Below are positions 1-13,100 of a DNA stretch of 64,000 nucleotides, piece after piece. The notes beneath the pieces are model-generated. The model worked only from the letters and a program-made list of their open reading frames with translations. It ran no database searches and was not told the origin of the DNA. The DNA comes from Archivesica marissinica. Taxonomy: Eukaryota > Mollusca > Bivalvia > Venerida > Vesicomyidae. The position numbers and the translations under genes are program-made. Location of the stretch: assembly GCA_014843695.1 (NCBI GenBank), contig CM026404.1:81181938-81245937 (forward strand), read 5' to 3'. Numbering within the stretch: the first letter of the stretch is position 1; the number at the start of each line of letters is the position of its first letter.

Positions 1-233
1 ACACATCACATACACACACATCACACACATCACACACACACACCACACACACACCACACAAACACACCATACAAACACACATCACACACTCCACACATAC
101 ACCACCCACACACCACACACACACCACACACGCACATACCACACGCACCCAAACCACACACACACACCACACACGCACATACCACACGCAAATACCACAC
201 GACACACCACACACACATCACATGCACACCACA

Positions 234-264
<31 letters not shown>

Positions 265-613
265 CATCACATACACACACATCACATACACACACATCAC
301 ACACACCACACACACCACACATACACCACACACACACACCACACACACACCACATACGCACATACCACACGCAAATACCACACGCACATACCACACGCAC
401 ACAGCACACGCACACATCACACGCACATACACCACACCCAAACACCACACATCACACAAACACCACAAACAAACACACCACACACACCACACACACCACA
501 CACACCACACACACAACAAACACATACCACACACACATACCACACACACCACACATACACGCACCACACACACACACCACACACACAACACACACCACAC
601 ACACACACACACA
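1..613. repeat. CA-rich degenerate microsatellite
   Basis: The stretch is built from CACACCACAC, CACACATCAC and ACGCACATACCACACG variants with almost no G or T runs on the plus strand. Apparent ORFs of repeating CVCV or HTHT residues are by-products of the dinucleotide repeat. The array is cut by the window edge, so its true length is unknown. Confidence 0.95.
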
Positions 614-733
614 CACGTGTCTATGCATGCATACATATATGTGTCTATGCATACATATATGTGTCTATACATACATACATGTGTCTATGCATACATATAT
701 GTGTCTATACATACATATATGTGTCTATGCATT
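613..733. repeat. 20-bp minisatellite
   Basis: About six copies of a unit close to catacatatatgtgtctatg directly follow the CA tract. The unit alternates ATACAT and ATGTGT, so it may have grown out of the adjoining microsatellite. Confidence 0.85.
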
Positions 734-1300
734 TTGGTGATTATTAATTTGCACGTTTAATCAATTATCTTTCAGTTCTTTAGTCATATAACGTTTCTGG
801 TCAGACCAAACATTTAGAGTTGTTCGGCAGATATGCGCGAGAACCAGTGTTGATGCTACAAATGTTCTCTGGCAATGGTTAAAGACATTTACTTGATAGA
901 TGCATACAGAAATTGAGGTGTGTAAATTAAATTGCCATTACTGGTACAGACTATATATAGATTAACTAATTTAAAATGTGATCGAACAAATCGAAATCAC
1001 TGAGAAATTATTCAATACCCTTATATCTTGTCGTGAATAAGGAAACTACAAAAGCATTTTCTATTAACTAAGATATAAGCATACGATTAAGTTGTTGATA
1101 GATGATAATGCTTTCATACAACCGCGAGAAATCTGCATTAAAGGTGTAGGTGATTCTAATGCAGTCTTTTGTCATATGGAAAAACACATTATGCGCTGTT
1201 AAAGGTAAAGTAAATAAACAAATACAATGAATGTAGTGTCCTGTGATCCAAGTGATAAGATTTGCTTTTTCATATTTGATAATGTATTTATTAACTATCT
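734..1300. other. No gene recognised
   Basis: AT-rich sequence with stops in all frames and no repeat unit or family recognised by eye. Confidence 0.5.
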
Positions 1301-1372
1301 TGATAAACGTAAACTTTATTTATTTTACAACGATTGCGAAGCAAGTTCCAACAACTTATATTAATCATTCTC
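1301..1372 (-). mobile_element. SINE family A, 3' tail fragment
   Basis: The sequence matches the reverse complement of the family A tail (gcaagttccaacaacttatattaatcattctcg), starting from the AT-rich end. The tRNA-like head is absent. The 150 bp after it hold a different block with the phrase gtgggaggaaaccggagtac, which I could not assign. Confidence 0.6.
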
Positions 1373-1766
1373 GTTGGCGCGGATGAAAGTGTAAATGTGG
1401 TTATTCGTGTGGGAGGAAACCGGAGTACCCGAACCCGACCTGTCCGATCTGGCGACCACCGTACCATATATCTTGATACCAGGCCCGTAGCCACACCGCC
1501 GAGGCACACCGAAGCAGCTGAGAAGGCTTCTTTAACGTTTTATAATTTATTTTCAAAGCCAAAATTCAAATTAATTAAATAAATAATATTTCCAAAAAAA
1601 ATTAATTAATAAATATTTCCATTTTTTAACATTTTTTTATTAAATAATATTTTTAAAATATCCCTTTAAGGGATAGAACATGCTGCCGTCTTAATTGAAT
1701 AGTTTCCATGGTGATTGTAGGCAGCCAGTAACACAGGAAAACTGTATGCGACAATACTAGTCGTTT

Positions 1767-1996
1767 GGAAGTCGTGATAGCGCAGTGGATGCGCGTTCGC
1801 TTCAGGTGCGAAAGGTCCGGAGTTCGAGCCCCACTGGAGCCGTTACGATTGTGCCCTTAGGCAAGGCATTTAAATTCCACATTGCCTCTTCTCTCTCCCT
1901 CGTGGCGATGTATTCCATCAGGAATGAGGTCTCGAGAGTGATTTATATAAGTTGTAAGAACTTGTTTCGCAATCGAGCTAAAATAAATTTGTATAA
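1767..1996 (+). mobile_element. tRNA-derived SINE, family A, full copy
   Basis: The head looks like a tRNA gene. It has an A-box-like segment gatagcgcagtggatgcg, an anticodon stem-loop TTCGC/GCGAA whose loop reads CAG at the anticodon position, and a B-box-like ggagttcgagcccc. A non-tRNA body follows, ending in AT-rich sequence (ctaaaataaatttgtataaa). It is flanked by near-identical 16-bp target duplications at 1751-1766 and 1997-2012 with one mismatch, the mark of LINE-mediated insertion. At least three other long copies occur in the window. The tRNA of origin (Leu-like) is inferred from the loop only. Confidence 0.88.
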
Positions 1997-2099
1997 ACAA
2001 TACTAGTTGTTTTTATATTACCTCCCTTAGCAGATATCACCTTCCCGAAATGCATAGTGGTCTCCTTTGTTAATACTGTTGTTCCTTAACCAGATGTTG

Positions 2100-2330
2100 A
2101 TCCCCCGTCTGAACCTAATAAAATTAACAGTCTTTCAGATGGGATGTTAAACCGAGGTCTCGTGTCGGTGCTTTACACCGTGCACGTAAAAGAACCAGAG
2201 GAGGCTCTGGAATGGGTCTCTGTCTGTATCATTGCACTATCCTCCAAAAATCTAAGATGACTAATCCCTTCAGGAGGCGTCGCTCATATGGGCAACCGGT
2301 AGCGACGATAAATAAACGTAAAAAAACAAA
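2100..2330 (+). mobile_element. SINE family B, 5'-truncated copy
   Basis: It begins inside the tRNA-like head at gatcccccgtctgaacc. It continues with the conserved body (gtcggtgctttacaccgtgc, then gaaccagaggaggctctgg) and ends in an A-rich tail. Target duplications aaccagatgttg at 2088-2099 and 2331-2342 match exactly. Comparing it with published molluscan V-type SINEs such as RUDI would give the family name; I cannot do that here. Confidence 0.85.
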
Positions 2331-2422
2331 AACCAGATGTTGCGGTATGGTAAGCTGATTTGATCACACTCGTGATACTTAATTGTTAAAGGATTTATTG
2401 TAACATATCCATTGGATATACT

Positions 2423-2578
2423 CTAGCCTGGGAACAGGCGTGGATATAATTATGTTGCCTGGTTAGTCAAATAAATATATTCTAACACCGAGACCATCAA
2501 TTGGGCCGTATTGAGTTTCTGACGTCATTTTGCCAGAAGTTAAAAAGTGAAAAATCAACAGACTGGAACCCAGGCTAG
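2423..2578. mobile_element. 156-bp MITE with CTAGCCTGGG termini
   Basis: Terminal inverted repeats CTAGCCTGGG and CCCAGGCTAG enclose a non-coding core containing aacaccgagaccatcaattg and cattttgccagaag. The flanks atatact and atatacc give a 7-bp target duplication with one mismatch. A second copy at 36961-37128 shares both termini and core. It is non-autonomous: no transposase is present. Confidence 0.82.
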
Positions 2579-2585
2579 ATATACC

Positions 2586-2815
2586 TTGTAGTTTATACAC
2601 ATTTATTTTAGCTCGATTGCGAAACAAGTTCTTACAACTTATATTAATCACTCTCGATACCTCATTCCTGATGGAATCCATCGCCATGAGGGAGAGAGAT
2701 GGAATTTAAATGCCTTGCCTAAGGGCACAATCGTAACGGTTCCAGCGGGGCTCGAACTCCGGGCCTTTCGCACCTGAAGCGAACGCGCATTCACTGCGCT
2801 ATCACGACGTCCATA
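2586..2815 (-). mobile_element. SINE family A, minus-strand copy
   Basis: Reverse complement of the family A consensus: the AT-rich tail comes first, then the body (attcctgatggaatccatcgcc), then the B box (ggggctcgaactcc) and A box near 2800. It sits directly beside the CTAGCC MITE. Confidence 0.85.
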
Positions 2816-3231
2816 TGTTTATTGGGGTATGGCTACGTGCCTGAATAGTATTAATAAACAGGCTTATTTCTCGCAGTGTGTACGTATAATTAATGTTGTT
2901 GAAAGAGAGGATTTCCCGCGTAAGCTTGTTACTTTGTTACTCTGTAATTGAGCATGCTAGTTTAAACTTTATTTATTTTACAAGACTTATTATTCTATCA
3001 CAGCTTTTATCAATCTAGATAACCAGAGAAATCACACGCACAAATATTGACTTAATAGATCGTGACAACGTTATTACAGTATGCAGCATATTATATAAAT
3101 ATATCCGCAAGTAATCCGGAAATGTCATGTCATATTGATTATATATGTTTTCAAATCGTTGTGTTATAATATATTGTATGTGATTTGAGTTGATGTTGCT
3201 GTGAATAGTGGTGTTGTTGTTGTCGTCGTTA

Positions 3232-3495
3232 GTTTATACACATTTATTTTAGCTCGATTGCGAAACAAGTTATAACAACTTATATTAATCACTTTCGAGA
3301 CCTCATTCCTGATCGAATCCATCGCCACGAGAGAGAGAGAGAGAAGAGAGAAGGGAGAGAGAGAGAGAGAAGAGGCAATGTGGAATTTAAATGCCTTGCC
3401 TAAGGGTACAATCGTAACGGCTCCAGCGGGGCTCGAACCCCGGACCTTTCGCACCTGAAGCGAACGCGCATCCACTGCGCTATCAGACTTCCACA
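3232..3495 (-). mobile_element. SINE family A copy with expanded GA tract
   Basis: Same order as the other minus-strand copies. The short CT/GA stretch of the body has grown into an impure (GA)n tract of about 45 bp at 3329-3374. The tRNA-like head ends near the trinucleotide repeat that follows. Confidence 0.85.
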
Positions 3496-3496
3496 A

Positions 3497-3634
3497 CGTT
3501 GTCGCCGTGACTGTTGTTATTGTTGTTGTTGTCGTCGTTGTTGTTTTCGCTGTCATCGTTGTTGGTGTCGTCGTTCCGGTTGCTGTTTTGTCGTTGTTGT
3601 TGTTGTTGTTGTCGTCGTAGTCGTAGTCTTCGCT
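3497..3634. repeat. Impure trinucleotide (GTT/GTC)n repeat
   Basis: Runs of gttgttgttgtcgtcg with interruptions. Its reverse complement gives poly-Thr-like ORFs that have no other support as genes. Confidence 0.85.
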
Positions 3635-4010
3635 GTTTGACAATCTGAATAATTGCAATAAAATATATTTGTTATAACATGCATGCAATTTGCGATGCAG
3701 ACGCACGCTCTTATCAACACACAACTATGTGGTAGATATCTTTGCAGCTGGCACGACTCGTTCAACTTCTAGTCAATCAATATATACTATAGTGACTTCT
3801 CTTGCTAATTATCTTCAACTTGTTGAAAATTGGTGTGATTTCAATCGCATGCCAATCAATGCAACAACAATTAAAGTCATGTATATTTCTTTAAGGTCGA
3901 AGTCTATGTAGTCATATCCTTTTTTTTTAATTAGGAGATTAGCAACGTTCATATATATAATTATAAACTGAATGCACATGTCACTATAATAAACATTCCC
4001 TTGACCTACT

Positions 4011-4380
4011 ACCCAGCAAACATTTGACGTTGTATAGACGTTGCATAGACGTCATACCCCAACGTTGGATTAACGTTAGATATTGGTTGTTTTTGCAAAC
4101 TGGATAGACGTCAGAATACCAACGTTTATCCAACGTCAGAGATCCAACTACTTTCCAACGTTGGATTTACGTAGGATATTGGTTGGTTTTGCAAATTAGA
4201 TAGACGTCAGAATACCAACGTTTATCCAACGTCGTAACAACATTGTAACCTGACGTTGTATGGATGTCGGGGGTCCGACGTTGGATAGACGTCAGGTGTT
4301 TGATTCTTCAACAGAAACAACACAACTACAAATATATATTTGTTGGTTTAAGCCTTTGGGAGCCACCGGTCCTGCTGGGT
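4011..4380. mobile_element. ACGTT-rich palindromic element with ACCCAGCA termini
   Basis: It starts at tacccagcaaac and shows tgctgggt near 4372, which could be the inverted end. The interior repeats short palindromic words such as AACGTT, GACGTC and CCAACGTTGGAT about every 20-30 bp. A similar start and texture recur at 22432. No coding capacity. I infer a non-autonomous DNA element but cannot name its superfamily. Confidence 0.55.
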
Positions 4381-4811
4381 TTAAGCCTTTGGGAGCCATC
4401 GGCCGACACCGTGTAATATACATGTTCGAAATCCATTTCGTTATATAGACAAAATCATAATGTGAATGTAATGCATCAAAATGTCATTCCTCTCAATTTT
4501 GTGGTATACTGCCAATACAAAAAACCCCAAAACAAAACACAACTGGTCGCAACCGATCCCCAAGGCTGAATGGTTATCTAATCTTACATGCACGAAAAAA
4601 CACTTCGTGCATACAATACACGCCACATAATCGAACGACTACACATAAGGCCAAGGGAAAGCAATTTTCATTTAATTCATTCTTCAAACAACGAAAATTA
4701 TATTTTTCTTATCTTATCTTCTCTTATAGATTTATCAGTTTTAGATATGTGCATAGTTATAGTTATAAATGATAGAATCTACCTTAAAATACTAATTGTG
4801 ATATAATGTAT

Positions 4812-5029
4812 GTGTGTGTTTTACGCTTATTTATCGTCGCTACCGGTTGCCCATTTGAGCGACGCCTCCTGAAGAGATTAGTCATTTTAGATTTTTGGAG
4901 GATAGTGCAATGATACAGACAGAGACCCATTCCAGAGTCTCCTCTGGTTCTTTTACGTGCACGGTGTAAAGCACCGACACGAGACCTCGGTTTAACGTCC
5001 CATCTGAAAGACTGTTAATTTTATTAGGA
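4812..5029 (-). mobile_element. SINE family B, minus strand, head-truncated
   Basis: It reads from the tail (ttatttatcgtcgctaccgg) through the conserved body (cagagtctcctctggttc) to attttattagga. The tRNA-like head is missing, and different sequence starts at ggaacccgca. Confidence 0.85.
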
Positions 5030-5511
5030 TGGAACCCGCATATAATTTATGTGTATCTAGAAGCATTATTATAACGTCTCTTATAATTCTTCCAGAATGG
5101 CAATGTATATTTTATAGTGTTAATTTATTTTAAACATGTCTGTAATATTGTATTATACATTGATGAGACGAACATAAAGATATACTACTACTACAATCTA
5201 TCTATACCCTTGCTTGTAATATTCATTTTAAAAATGACATAATATCATGTAACTCTGAAGATATACTTCTTGGGATAACAATAGACAATGTAGTGTCTTG
5301 GAACTCTCACATTGATAATGTTATCAAGAAATATAATTCCTTATTATATTTATTGTCTCGTATCAAACCATACCTGTTACTCAAGGTCAATGAACGTAAT
5401 TGTGTGCTCTACACTACAATCATATCTCGGGTATATCAAACTATGCTTCTTTATCTTAGTTTAAATACGTATAACATGTCCACTTTGTCTTCAGAAACGT
5501 TTGATTCTGGA

Positions 5512-6110
5512 TATATTTAAATGCCGTGTATCACGTCGATGTATGTACTGTATATATATATAAATGCCATGTATCACGTCGATGTATGTACTGTATATAT
5601 ATATAAATGCCTGTATCACGTCGATGTATGTACTGTATATATATATGCATGTATCACGTCGAGTATGTACTTAATATTTAAATGCCTGTATCACGTCGAT
5701 GTAACAAAAACACACCAAACAAAAAAACACCAAAAACTGTATATATTTAAATGCCTGTATCACATCGATGTAGTACTGTATATATTTAAAGCCATGTATC
5801 ACGTCGATGTATGTACTGTATATATTTAAATGCATGTATCAGGATGTATGTACTGTATATATTTAAATGCATATATCACGTCGATGTATGTACTGTATAT
5901 ATATTTAAATGCATATATCACGCGATGTATGTACTGTATATATTTAAATGCCTGTATCACACGATGTATGTACTGTATATATTTAAATGCCATGTATCAG
6001 GTGATGTATGTACTGTATATATTAAATGCCATGTATCACGTCGATGTATGTACTGTATATATTTAAATGCCATGTATCACATCGATGTATGTACTTTATA
6101 TTTATTTGCT
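5512..6110. repeat. Minisatellite of about 40-47 bp inside a LINE relic
   Basis: About 13 units follow the pattern aaatgcc, atgtatcacgtcgatgtatg, tactgtatatattt, with variable AT spacing and small deletions. A foreign block rich in aacaaaaa interrupts it near 5704. Sequence just after it (aatataaaaataaactgaaac) looks like a LINE 3' end, so the array may have arrived within a LINE 3' UTR. Confidence 0.85.
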
Positions 6111-6866
6111 ATGCTATGAATATCTCATGTTGTTGTAAATCTGTTTCCTGAGAATATAAAAATAAACTGAAACGTTATATACATATGCGCAAGGTGTTTT
6201 TAATTCCTACATTTTACCCCATCTAGACTACTGTTGTGTCATTTGGGGGAAACTGTAATGCATATTTAGAAGATAAAATTGTTATATTCCAAAAACGAGC
6301 TGCAAGACTAATTCTTAATATAGATTTTTACACTCTGTCTTTCGAACTTTTCACAACTCTCAAATCGATGACCCAGAAAGGGTTAGCTTTCAAAAAGCAG
6401 CATTAAGGTTTAAAACACTTAATGGCCTAGCACCTGTATACCTGCAAGAGTCATTCAGATTTACTTCCGATGTTCGAACTCAAAACCTGCGATCATCCGC
6501 CAATCTCCAACTTTACCCTCCTAAGCCAACTACTGAACTTGTTAGACAATCTTTCTTATATTCAGGATCACACTTGTGGAATTCCCTCCCTTATCACATC
6601 AAAACAGCACATTCTGTTCCACACTTCAAAGCTCTATATATCATTCAGGTGGTGCAAAGAACAGACAAATAACCTAAATAAACATATAATATACAATTAT
6701 ACATGAATATAAGTATTAGTTATTGCAGCTTATATCTTATTTCCTATGAAAGTTTGACTGGTTACTGTTTACATGATTCATTATGCTATTTCATGTTTTA
6801 ATTTGTTGAGGGCCTCATGGTAGATTGACTTCATTGTTCAAATAAGTTCTCTCGTTAAATAACGTC

Positions 6867-6908
<42 letters not shown>

Positions 6909-7117
6909 ACACTACAAATCTTGTTCTATCGCTGAATTCTTCAACAGCCATCATGGCATGTCTAGCTACAGTAGCAATTCCAATGTAAAACTTGCTGAAA
7001 GTTGTGCAAATAGTCGGTATTAAAACGTTCCACAGCTCGACCGAAATATTACTTGTTTTGACGTCATAGTTTAGCTTAAACACTATTTATTTCTTTGAAT
7101 ATACATACTCTAGTAAT

Positions 7118-10100
7118 ATGTACATACATGTAGGATTGAGCAGAAAGCAACATGCTTATATGGTTACCTCTTTCCTATGTACATACATGTAGGATTGAGG
7201 AGAAAGCAATCTGCTTGTATGGTTACCTGTTTCCTATGTACACACATGTAGAATTGAGGAGAAAGCAATCTGCTTGTATGGTTACCTCTTTCCTATGTAC
7301 ATACATGTAGGATTGAGGAGAAAGCAACCTGCTTGTATGGTTACCTCTTTCCAATGTACATACATGTAGGATTAAGGAGAAAGCAACTTGCTTATATGGT
7401 TACCTCTTTCCTATGTACATACATGTGTATGGTTACCTCTTTCCTATGTATATACATGTAGGACTGAGGAGAAAGCAACTTGCTTGTATGGTTACCTCTT
7501 TCCTATGTACATACATGTAGGACTGAGGAGAAAGCAACTTGCTTATATGGTTACCTCTTCCCTATGTACATACATGTAGGATTGAGGAGAAACCAACTTG
7601 CTTATATGGTTACCTCTTTCCTATGTACATACATGTATGATTGAGGAGAAAGCAATCTGCGTGTATGGTTACCTCTTTCCTATGTACATACATGTAGGAT
7701 TGAGGAGAAAGCAATTTGCTTATATGGATACCTCTTTCCTATGTACACACATGTAGGATTGAGGAGAACGCAATCTGCTTGTATGGTTACGTCTTTCCTA
7801 TGTACATACATGTAGGATTGAGGAGAAAGCAACCTGCTTGTATGGTTACCTCTTTCCTATGTACATACATGTAGGATTAAGGAGAAAGCAACTTGCTTAT
7901 ATGGTTACCTCTTTCCTATGTACATACATGTAGGATTGAGGAGAAAGCAATTTGCTTGAATGGTTACCTCTTTCCTATGTACATGCATGTAGGATTGAGG
8001 AGAAAGCAACTTGCTTGTATGGTTACCTCTTTCCTATGTACATACATGTAGGATTGAGGAGAAAGCAACTTGCTTGTATGGTTACCTCTTTCCTATGTAC
8101 ATACATGTAGGATTGAGGAGAAAGCAACTTGCTTGTATGGTTACCTCTTTCCTATGTACATACATGTAGGATTGAGGAGAAAGCAACTTGCTTATATGGT
8201 TACCTCTTTCCTATGTACATACATGTAGGATTGAGGAGAAAGCAACTTGCTTGATGTATATACATGTAGGATTGAAGAGAAAGCAACTTGCTTATATGGT
8301 TACCTCTTTCCTATGTACATACATGTAGGACTGAGGAGAAAGCAACTTGCTTGTATGGTTACCTCTTTCCTATGTACATACATGTAGGACTGAGGAGAAA
8401 GCAACTTGCTTATATGGTTACCTCTTTCCTAAGTACATACATGTATGATTGAGGAGAAAGCAATCTGCGTGTATGGTTACCTCTTTCCTATGTACATACA
8501 TGTAGGATTGAGGAGAAAGCAATTTGCTTATATGGTTACCTCTTTCCTATGTACATACATGTTGGATTGAGGAGAAAGCAACTTGCTTATATGGTTACCT
8601 CTTTCCTATGTACATACATGTAGGATTGAGGAGAAAGCAACTTGCTTATATGGTTACCTCTTTCCTATGTACATACATGTATGATTGAGGCGAAAGCAAT
8701 CTGCGTGTATGGTTACCTCTTTCCTATGTACATGCATGTAGGATTGAGGAGAAAGCAACCTGCTTGTATGGTTACCTCTTTCCTATGTACATACATGTAG
8801 GATTGAGGAGAAAGCAACTTGCTAATATGGTTACCTCTTTCCTATGTACATACATGTAGGATTGAGGAGAAAGCAACTTGCTTGTATGGTTACCTCTTTC
8901 CTATGTATATACATGTAGGATTGAAGAGAAAGCAACTTGCTTATATGGTTACCTCTTTCCTATGTACATACATGTAGGACTGAGGAGAAAGCAACTTGCT
9001 TGTATGGTTACCTCTTTCCTATGTACATACATGTAGGATTGAGGAGAAAGCAACTTGCTTATATGGTTACCTCTTTCCTATGTACATACATGTATGATTG
9101 AGGAGAAAGCAATCTGCGTGCATGGTTACCTCTTTCCTATGTACATACATGTAGGATTGAGGAGAAAGCAACTTGCTTATATGGTTACCTCTTTCCTATG
9201 TACATACATGTAGGATTGATGAGAAAGCAATTTGCTTATATGGTTACCTCTTTCCTATGTACATGCATGTAGGATTGAGGAGAAAGCAACTTGCTTATAT
9301 GGTTACCTCTTTCCTATGTACATACATGTATGATTGAGGAGAAAGCAATCTGCGTGTATGGTTACCTCTTTCCTATGTACATACATGTAGGATTGAGGAG
9401 AAAGCAATTTGCTTATATGGTTACCTCTTTCCTATGTACATACATGTAGGATTGAGGAGAAAGCAATTTGCTTGTATGGTTACCTCTTTCCTATGTACAT
9501 GCATGTAGGATTGAGAAAAGCAACTTGCTTGTATGGTTACCTCTTTCCTATGTACATACATGTAGGATTGAGGAGAAAGCAACTTGCTTGTATGGTTACC
9601 TCTTTCCTATGTACATACATGTAGGATTGAGGAGAAAGCAACTTGCTTGTATGGTTACCTCTTTCCTATGTACATACATCTAGGATTGAGGAGAAAGCAA
9701 CCTGCTTATATGGTTACCTCTTTCCTATGTACATACATGTAGGATTGAGGAGAAAGCAACCTGCTTGTATTGTTACCTCTTTCCTATGTACATACATGTA
9801 GGATTGAGGAGAAAGCAATTTGCTTATATGGTTATCTCTTTCCTATGTACATATATGTAGGATTGAGGAGAAAGCAACTTGCTTGTATGGTTACCTCTTT
9901 CCTATGTATATACATGTAGGATTGAAGAGAAAGCAACTTGCTTATATGGTTACCTCTTTCCTATGTACATACATGTAGGACTGAGGAGAAAGCAACTTGC
10001 TTGTATGGTTACCTCTTTCCTATGTACATACATGTAGGATTGAGGAGAAAGCAACTTGCTTATATGGTTACCTCTTTCCTATATACATACATGTATGATT

Positions 10101-13100
10101 GAGGAGAAAGCAATCTGCGTGCATGGTTACCTCTTTCCTATGTACATACATGTAGGATTGAGGAGAAAGCAACTTGCTTATATGGTTACCTCTTTCCTAT
10201 GTACATACATGTAGGATTGAGGAGAAAGCAATTTGCTTGTATGGTTACCTCTTTCCTATGTACATGCATGTAGGATTGAGGAGAAAGCAACTTGCTTGTA
10301 TGGTTACCTCTTTCCTATGTACATACATGTAGAATGGAGGAGAAAGCAATTTGCTTATATGGTTACCTCTTTCCTATGTACAGTCATGTTGGATTGAGGA
10401 GAAAGCAACTTGCTTATATGGTTACCTCTTTCCTATGTACATACATGTATGATTGAGGAGAAAGCAATCTGCGTGTATGGTTACCTCTTTCCTATGTACA
10501 TACATGTAGGATTGAGGAGAAAGCAATTTGCTTATATGGTTACCTCTTTCCTATGTACATACATGTAGGATTGAGGAGAAAGCAATTTTCTTGTATGGTT
10601 ACCTCTTTCCTATGTACATGCATGTAGGATTGAGGAGAAAGCAACTTGCTTGTATGGTTACCTCTTTCCTATGTACATACATGTAGGATTGAGGAGAAAG
10701 CAACTTGCTTGTATGGTTACCTCTTTCCTATGTACATACATGTAGGATTGAGGAGAAAGCAATTTGCTTGTATGGTTACCTCTTTCCTATGTACATACAT
10801 CTAGGATTGAGGAGAAAGCAACCTGCTTATATGGTTACCTCTTTCCTATGTACATACATGTAGGATTGAGGAGAAAGCAACCTGCTTGTATTGTTACCTC
10901 TTTCCTATGTACATACATATAGGATTGAGGAGAAAGCAATTTGCTTATATGGTTATCTCTTTCCTATGTACATGCATGTAGGATTGAGGAGAAAGCAACT
11001 TGCCTGTATGGTTACCTCTTTCCTAAGTAAATACATGTAGGATTGAGGAGAAAGCAATTTGCTTATATGGTTACCTCTTTCCTATGTACATGCATGTAGG
11101 ATTGAGGAGAAAGCAACTTGCTTGTATGGTTACCTCTTTCCTATGTACATACATGTAGGATTGAGGAGAAAGCAATTTGCTTATATGGTTACCTCTTTCC
11201 TATGTACAGACATGTTGGATTGAGGAGAAAGCAACTTGCTTATATGGTTACCTCTTTCCTATGTACATACATATAGGATTGAGGAGAAAGCAATTTGCTT
11301 AAATGGTTACCTCTTTCCTATGTACATACATGTAGGATTGAGGAGAAAGAAATTGTCTTGTATGGTTACCTCTTTCCTATGTACATGCATGTAGGATTGA
11401 GGAGAAAGCAACGTGCTTGTATGGTTACCTCTTTCCTATGTACATACATGTAGGATTGAGGAGAAAGCAACTTGCTTGTATGGTTACCTCTTTCCTATGT
11501 ACATACATCTAGGATTGAGGAGAAAGCAACCTGCTTATATGGTTACCTCTTTCCTATGTACATACATGTAGGATTGAGGAGAAAGCAACCTGCTTGTATT
11601 GCTACCTCTTTCCTATGTACATACATGTAGGATTGAGAAGAAAACAATTTGCTTATATGGTTACCTCTTTCCTATGTACATACATGTAGGATTGAGGAGA
11701 AAGCAACTTGCTTGTATGGTTACCTCTTTCCTATGTACATACATGTAGGATTGAGGAGAAAGCAATTTGCTTATATGGTTACCTCTTTCCTATGTACAGA
11801 CATGTTGGATTGAGGAGAAAGCAACTTGCTTATATGGTTACCTCTTTCCTATGTACATACATGTATGATTGAGGAGAAAGCAATCTGCGTGTATGGTTAC
11901 CTCTTTCCTATGTACATACATGTAGGATTGAGGAAAAGCAACTTGCTTGTATGGTTACCTCTTTCCTATGTACATACATGTAGGATTGAAGAGAAAGCAA
12001 CTGCTTGTATGGTTACCTCTTTCCTATGTACATACATGTAGGATTGAGGAGAAAGCAACTTGCTTATATGGTTACCTCTTTCCTATGTACATACATGTAG
12101 GATTGAGGAGAAAGCAACTTGCTTGTATGGTTACCTCTTTCCTATGTACATACATGTAGGATTGAGGAGAAAGCAACTTGCTTATATGGTTACCTCTTTC
12201 CTATGTACATACATGTAGGATTGAGGAGAAAGCAACTTGCTTGAATGGTTACCTCTTTCCTATGTACATGCATGTAGGATTGAGGAGAAAGCAACTTGCT
12301 TATATGGTTACCTCTTCCCTATGTACATACATGTAGGATTGAGGAGAAAGCAATTTGCTTATATGGTTACCTCTTTCCTATGTACATACATGTTGGATTG
12401 AGGAGAAAGCAACTTGCTTATATGGTTACCTCTTTCCTATGTACATACATGTATGATTGAGGAGAAAGCAATCTGCGTGCATGGTTACCTCTTTCCTATG
12501 TACTTACATGTTGGATTGAGGAGAAAGCAATTTGCTTATATGGTTACCTCTTTCCTATGTACAGACATGTTGGATTGAGGAGAAAGCAACTTGCTTATAT
12601 GGTTACCTCTTTCCTATGTACATACATGTATGATTGAGGAGAAAGCAATCTGCGTGCATGGTTACCTCTTTCCTATGTACTTACATGTTGGATTGAGGAG
12701 AAAGCAATTTGCTTATATGGTTACCTCTTTCCTATGTACAGACATGTTGGATTGAGGAGAAAGCAACTTGCTTATATGGTTACCTCTTTCCTATGTACAT
12801 ACATGTATGATTGAGGAGAAAGCAATCTTGTGTATGGTTACCTCTTTCCTATGTACATACATGTAGGATTGAGGAGAAAGCAATTGCTTATATGGTTACC
12901 TCTTTCCTATGTACATACATGTAGGATTGAGGAGAAAGCAATTTGCTTGTATGGTTACCTCTTTCCTATGTACATGCATGTAGGATTGAGGAGAAAGCAA
13001 CTTGCTTGTATGGTTACCTCTTTCCTATGTACATACATGTAGGATTGAGGAGAAAGCAACTTGCTTGTATGGTTACCTCTTTCCTATGTACATACATGTA

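Larger units (their letters stand above)
3724..6906 (+). pseudogene. Decayed LINE reverse transcriptase, split into three blocks
   Basis: Three collinear plus-strand blocks look like one old LINE of the CR1/L2/jockey type. Block 1 (3724-3911) encodes the end of the RT palm, with the signature QLVENWCDFNRMPIN. Block 2 (5212-5511) carries ILLGITIDNVVSWNSHID, the primer-grip/thumb region. Block 3 (6185-6690) carries SYILPHLDYCCVIWGK, LNGLAPVYL and LWNSLPYHIK, the usual C-terminal landmarks, with stops and frameshifts. The element ends in a (ATT)n tail near 6868-6906. About 1.3 kb of other repeats lies between blocks 1 and 2, and a minisatellite lies between blocks 2 and 3. It is non-functional. 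Clade assignment is by motif memory only. Confidence 0.75.

Noticed and set aside
30..740. Long Cys/Val- or His/Thr-repeat ORFs on both strands
   Set aside because: They are produced by the CA dinucleotide repeat and have no unique sequence.
3164..3724. 186-residue minus-strand ORF rich in Thr
   Set aside because: It spans a trinucleotide repeat and a SINE; no protein feature.
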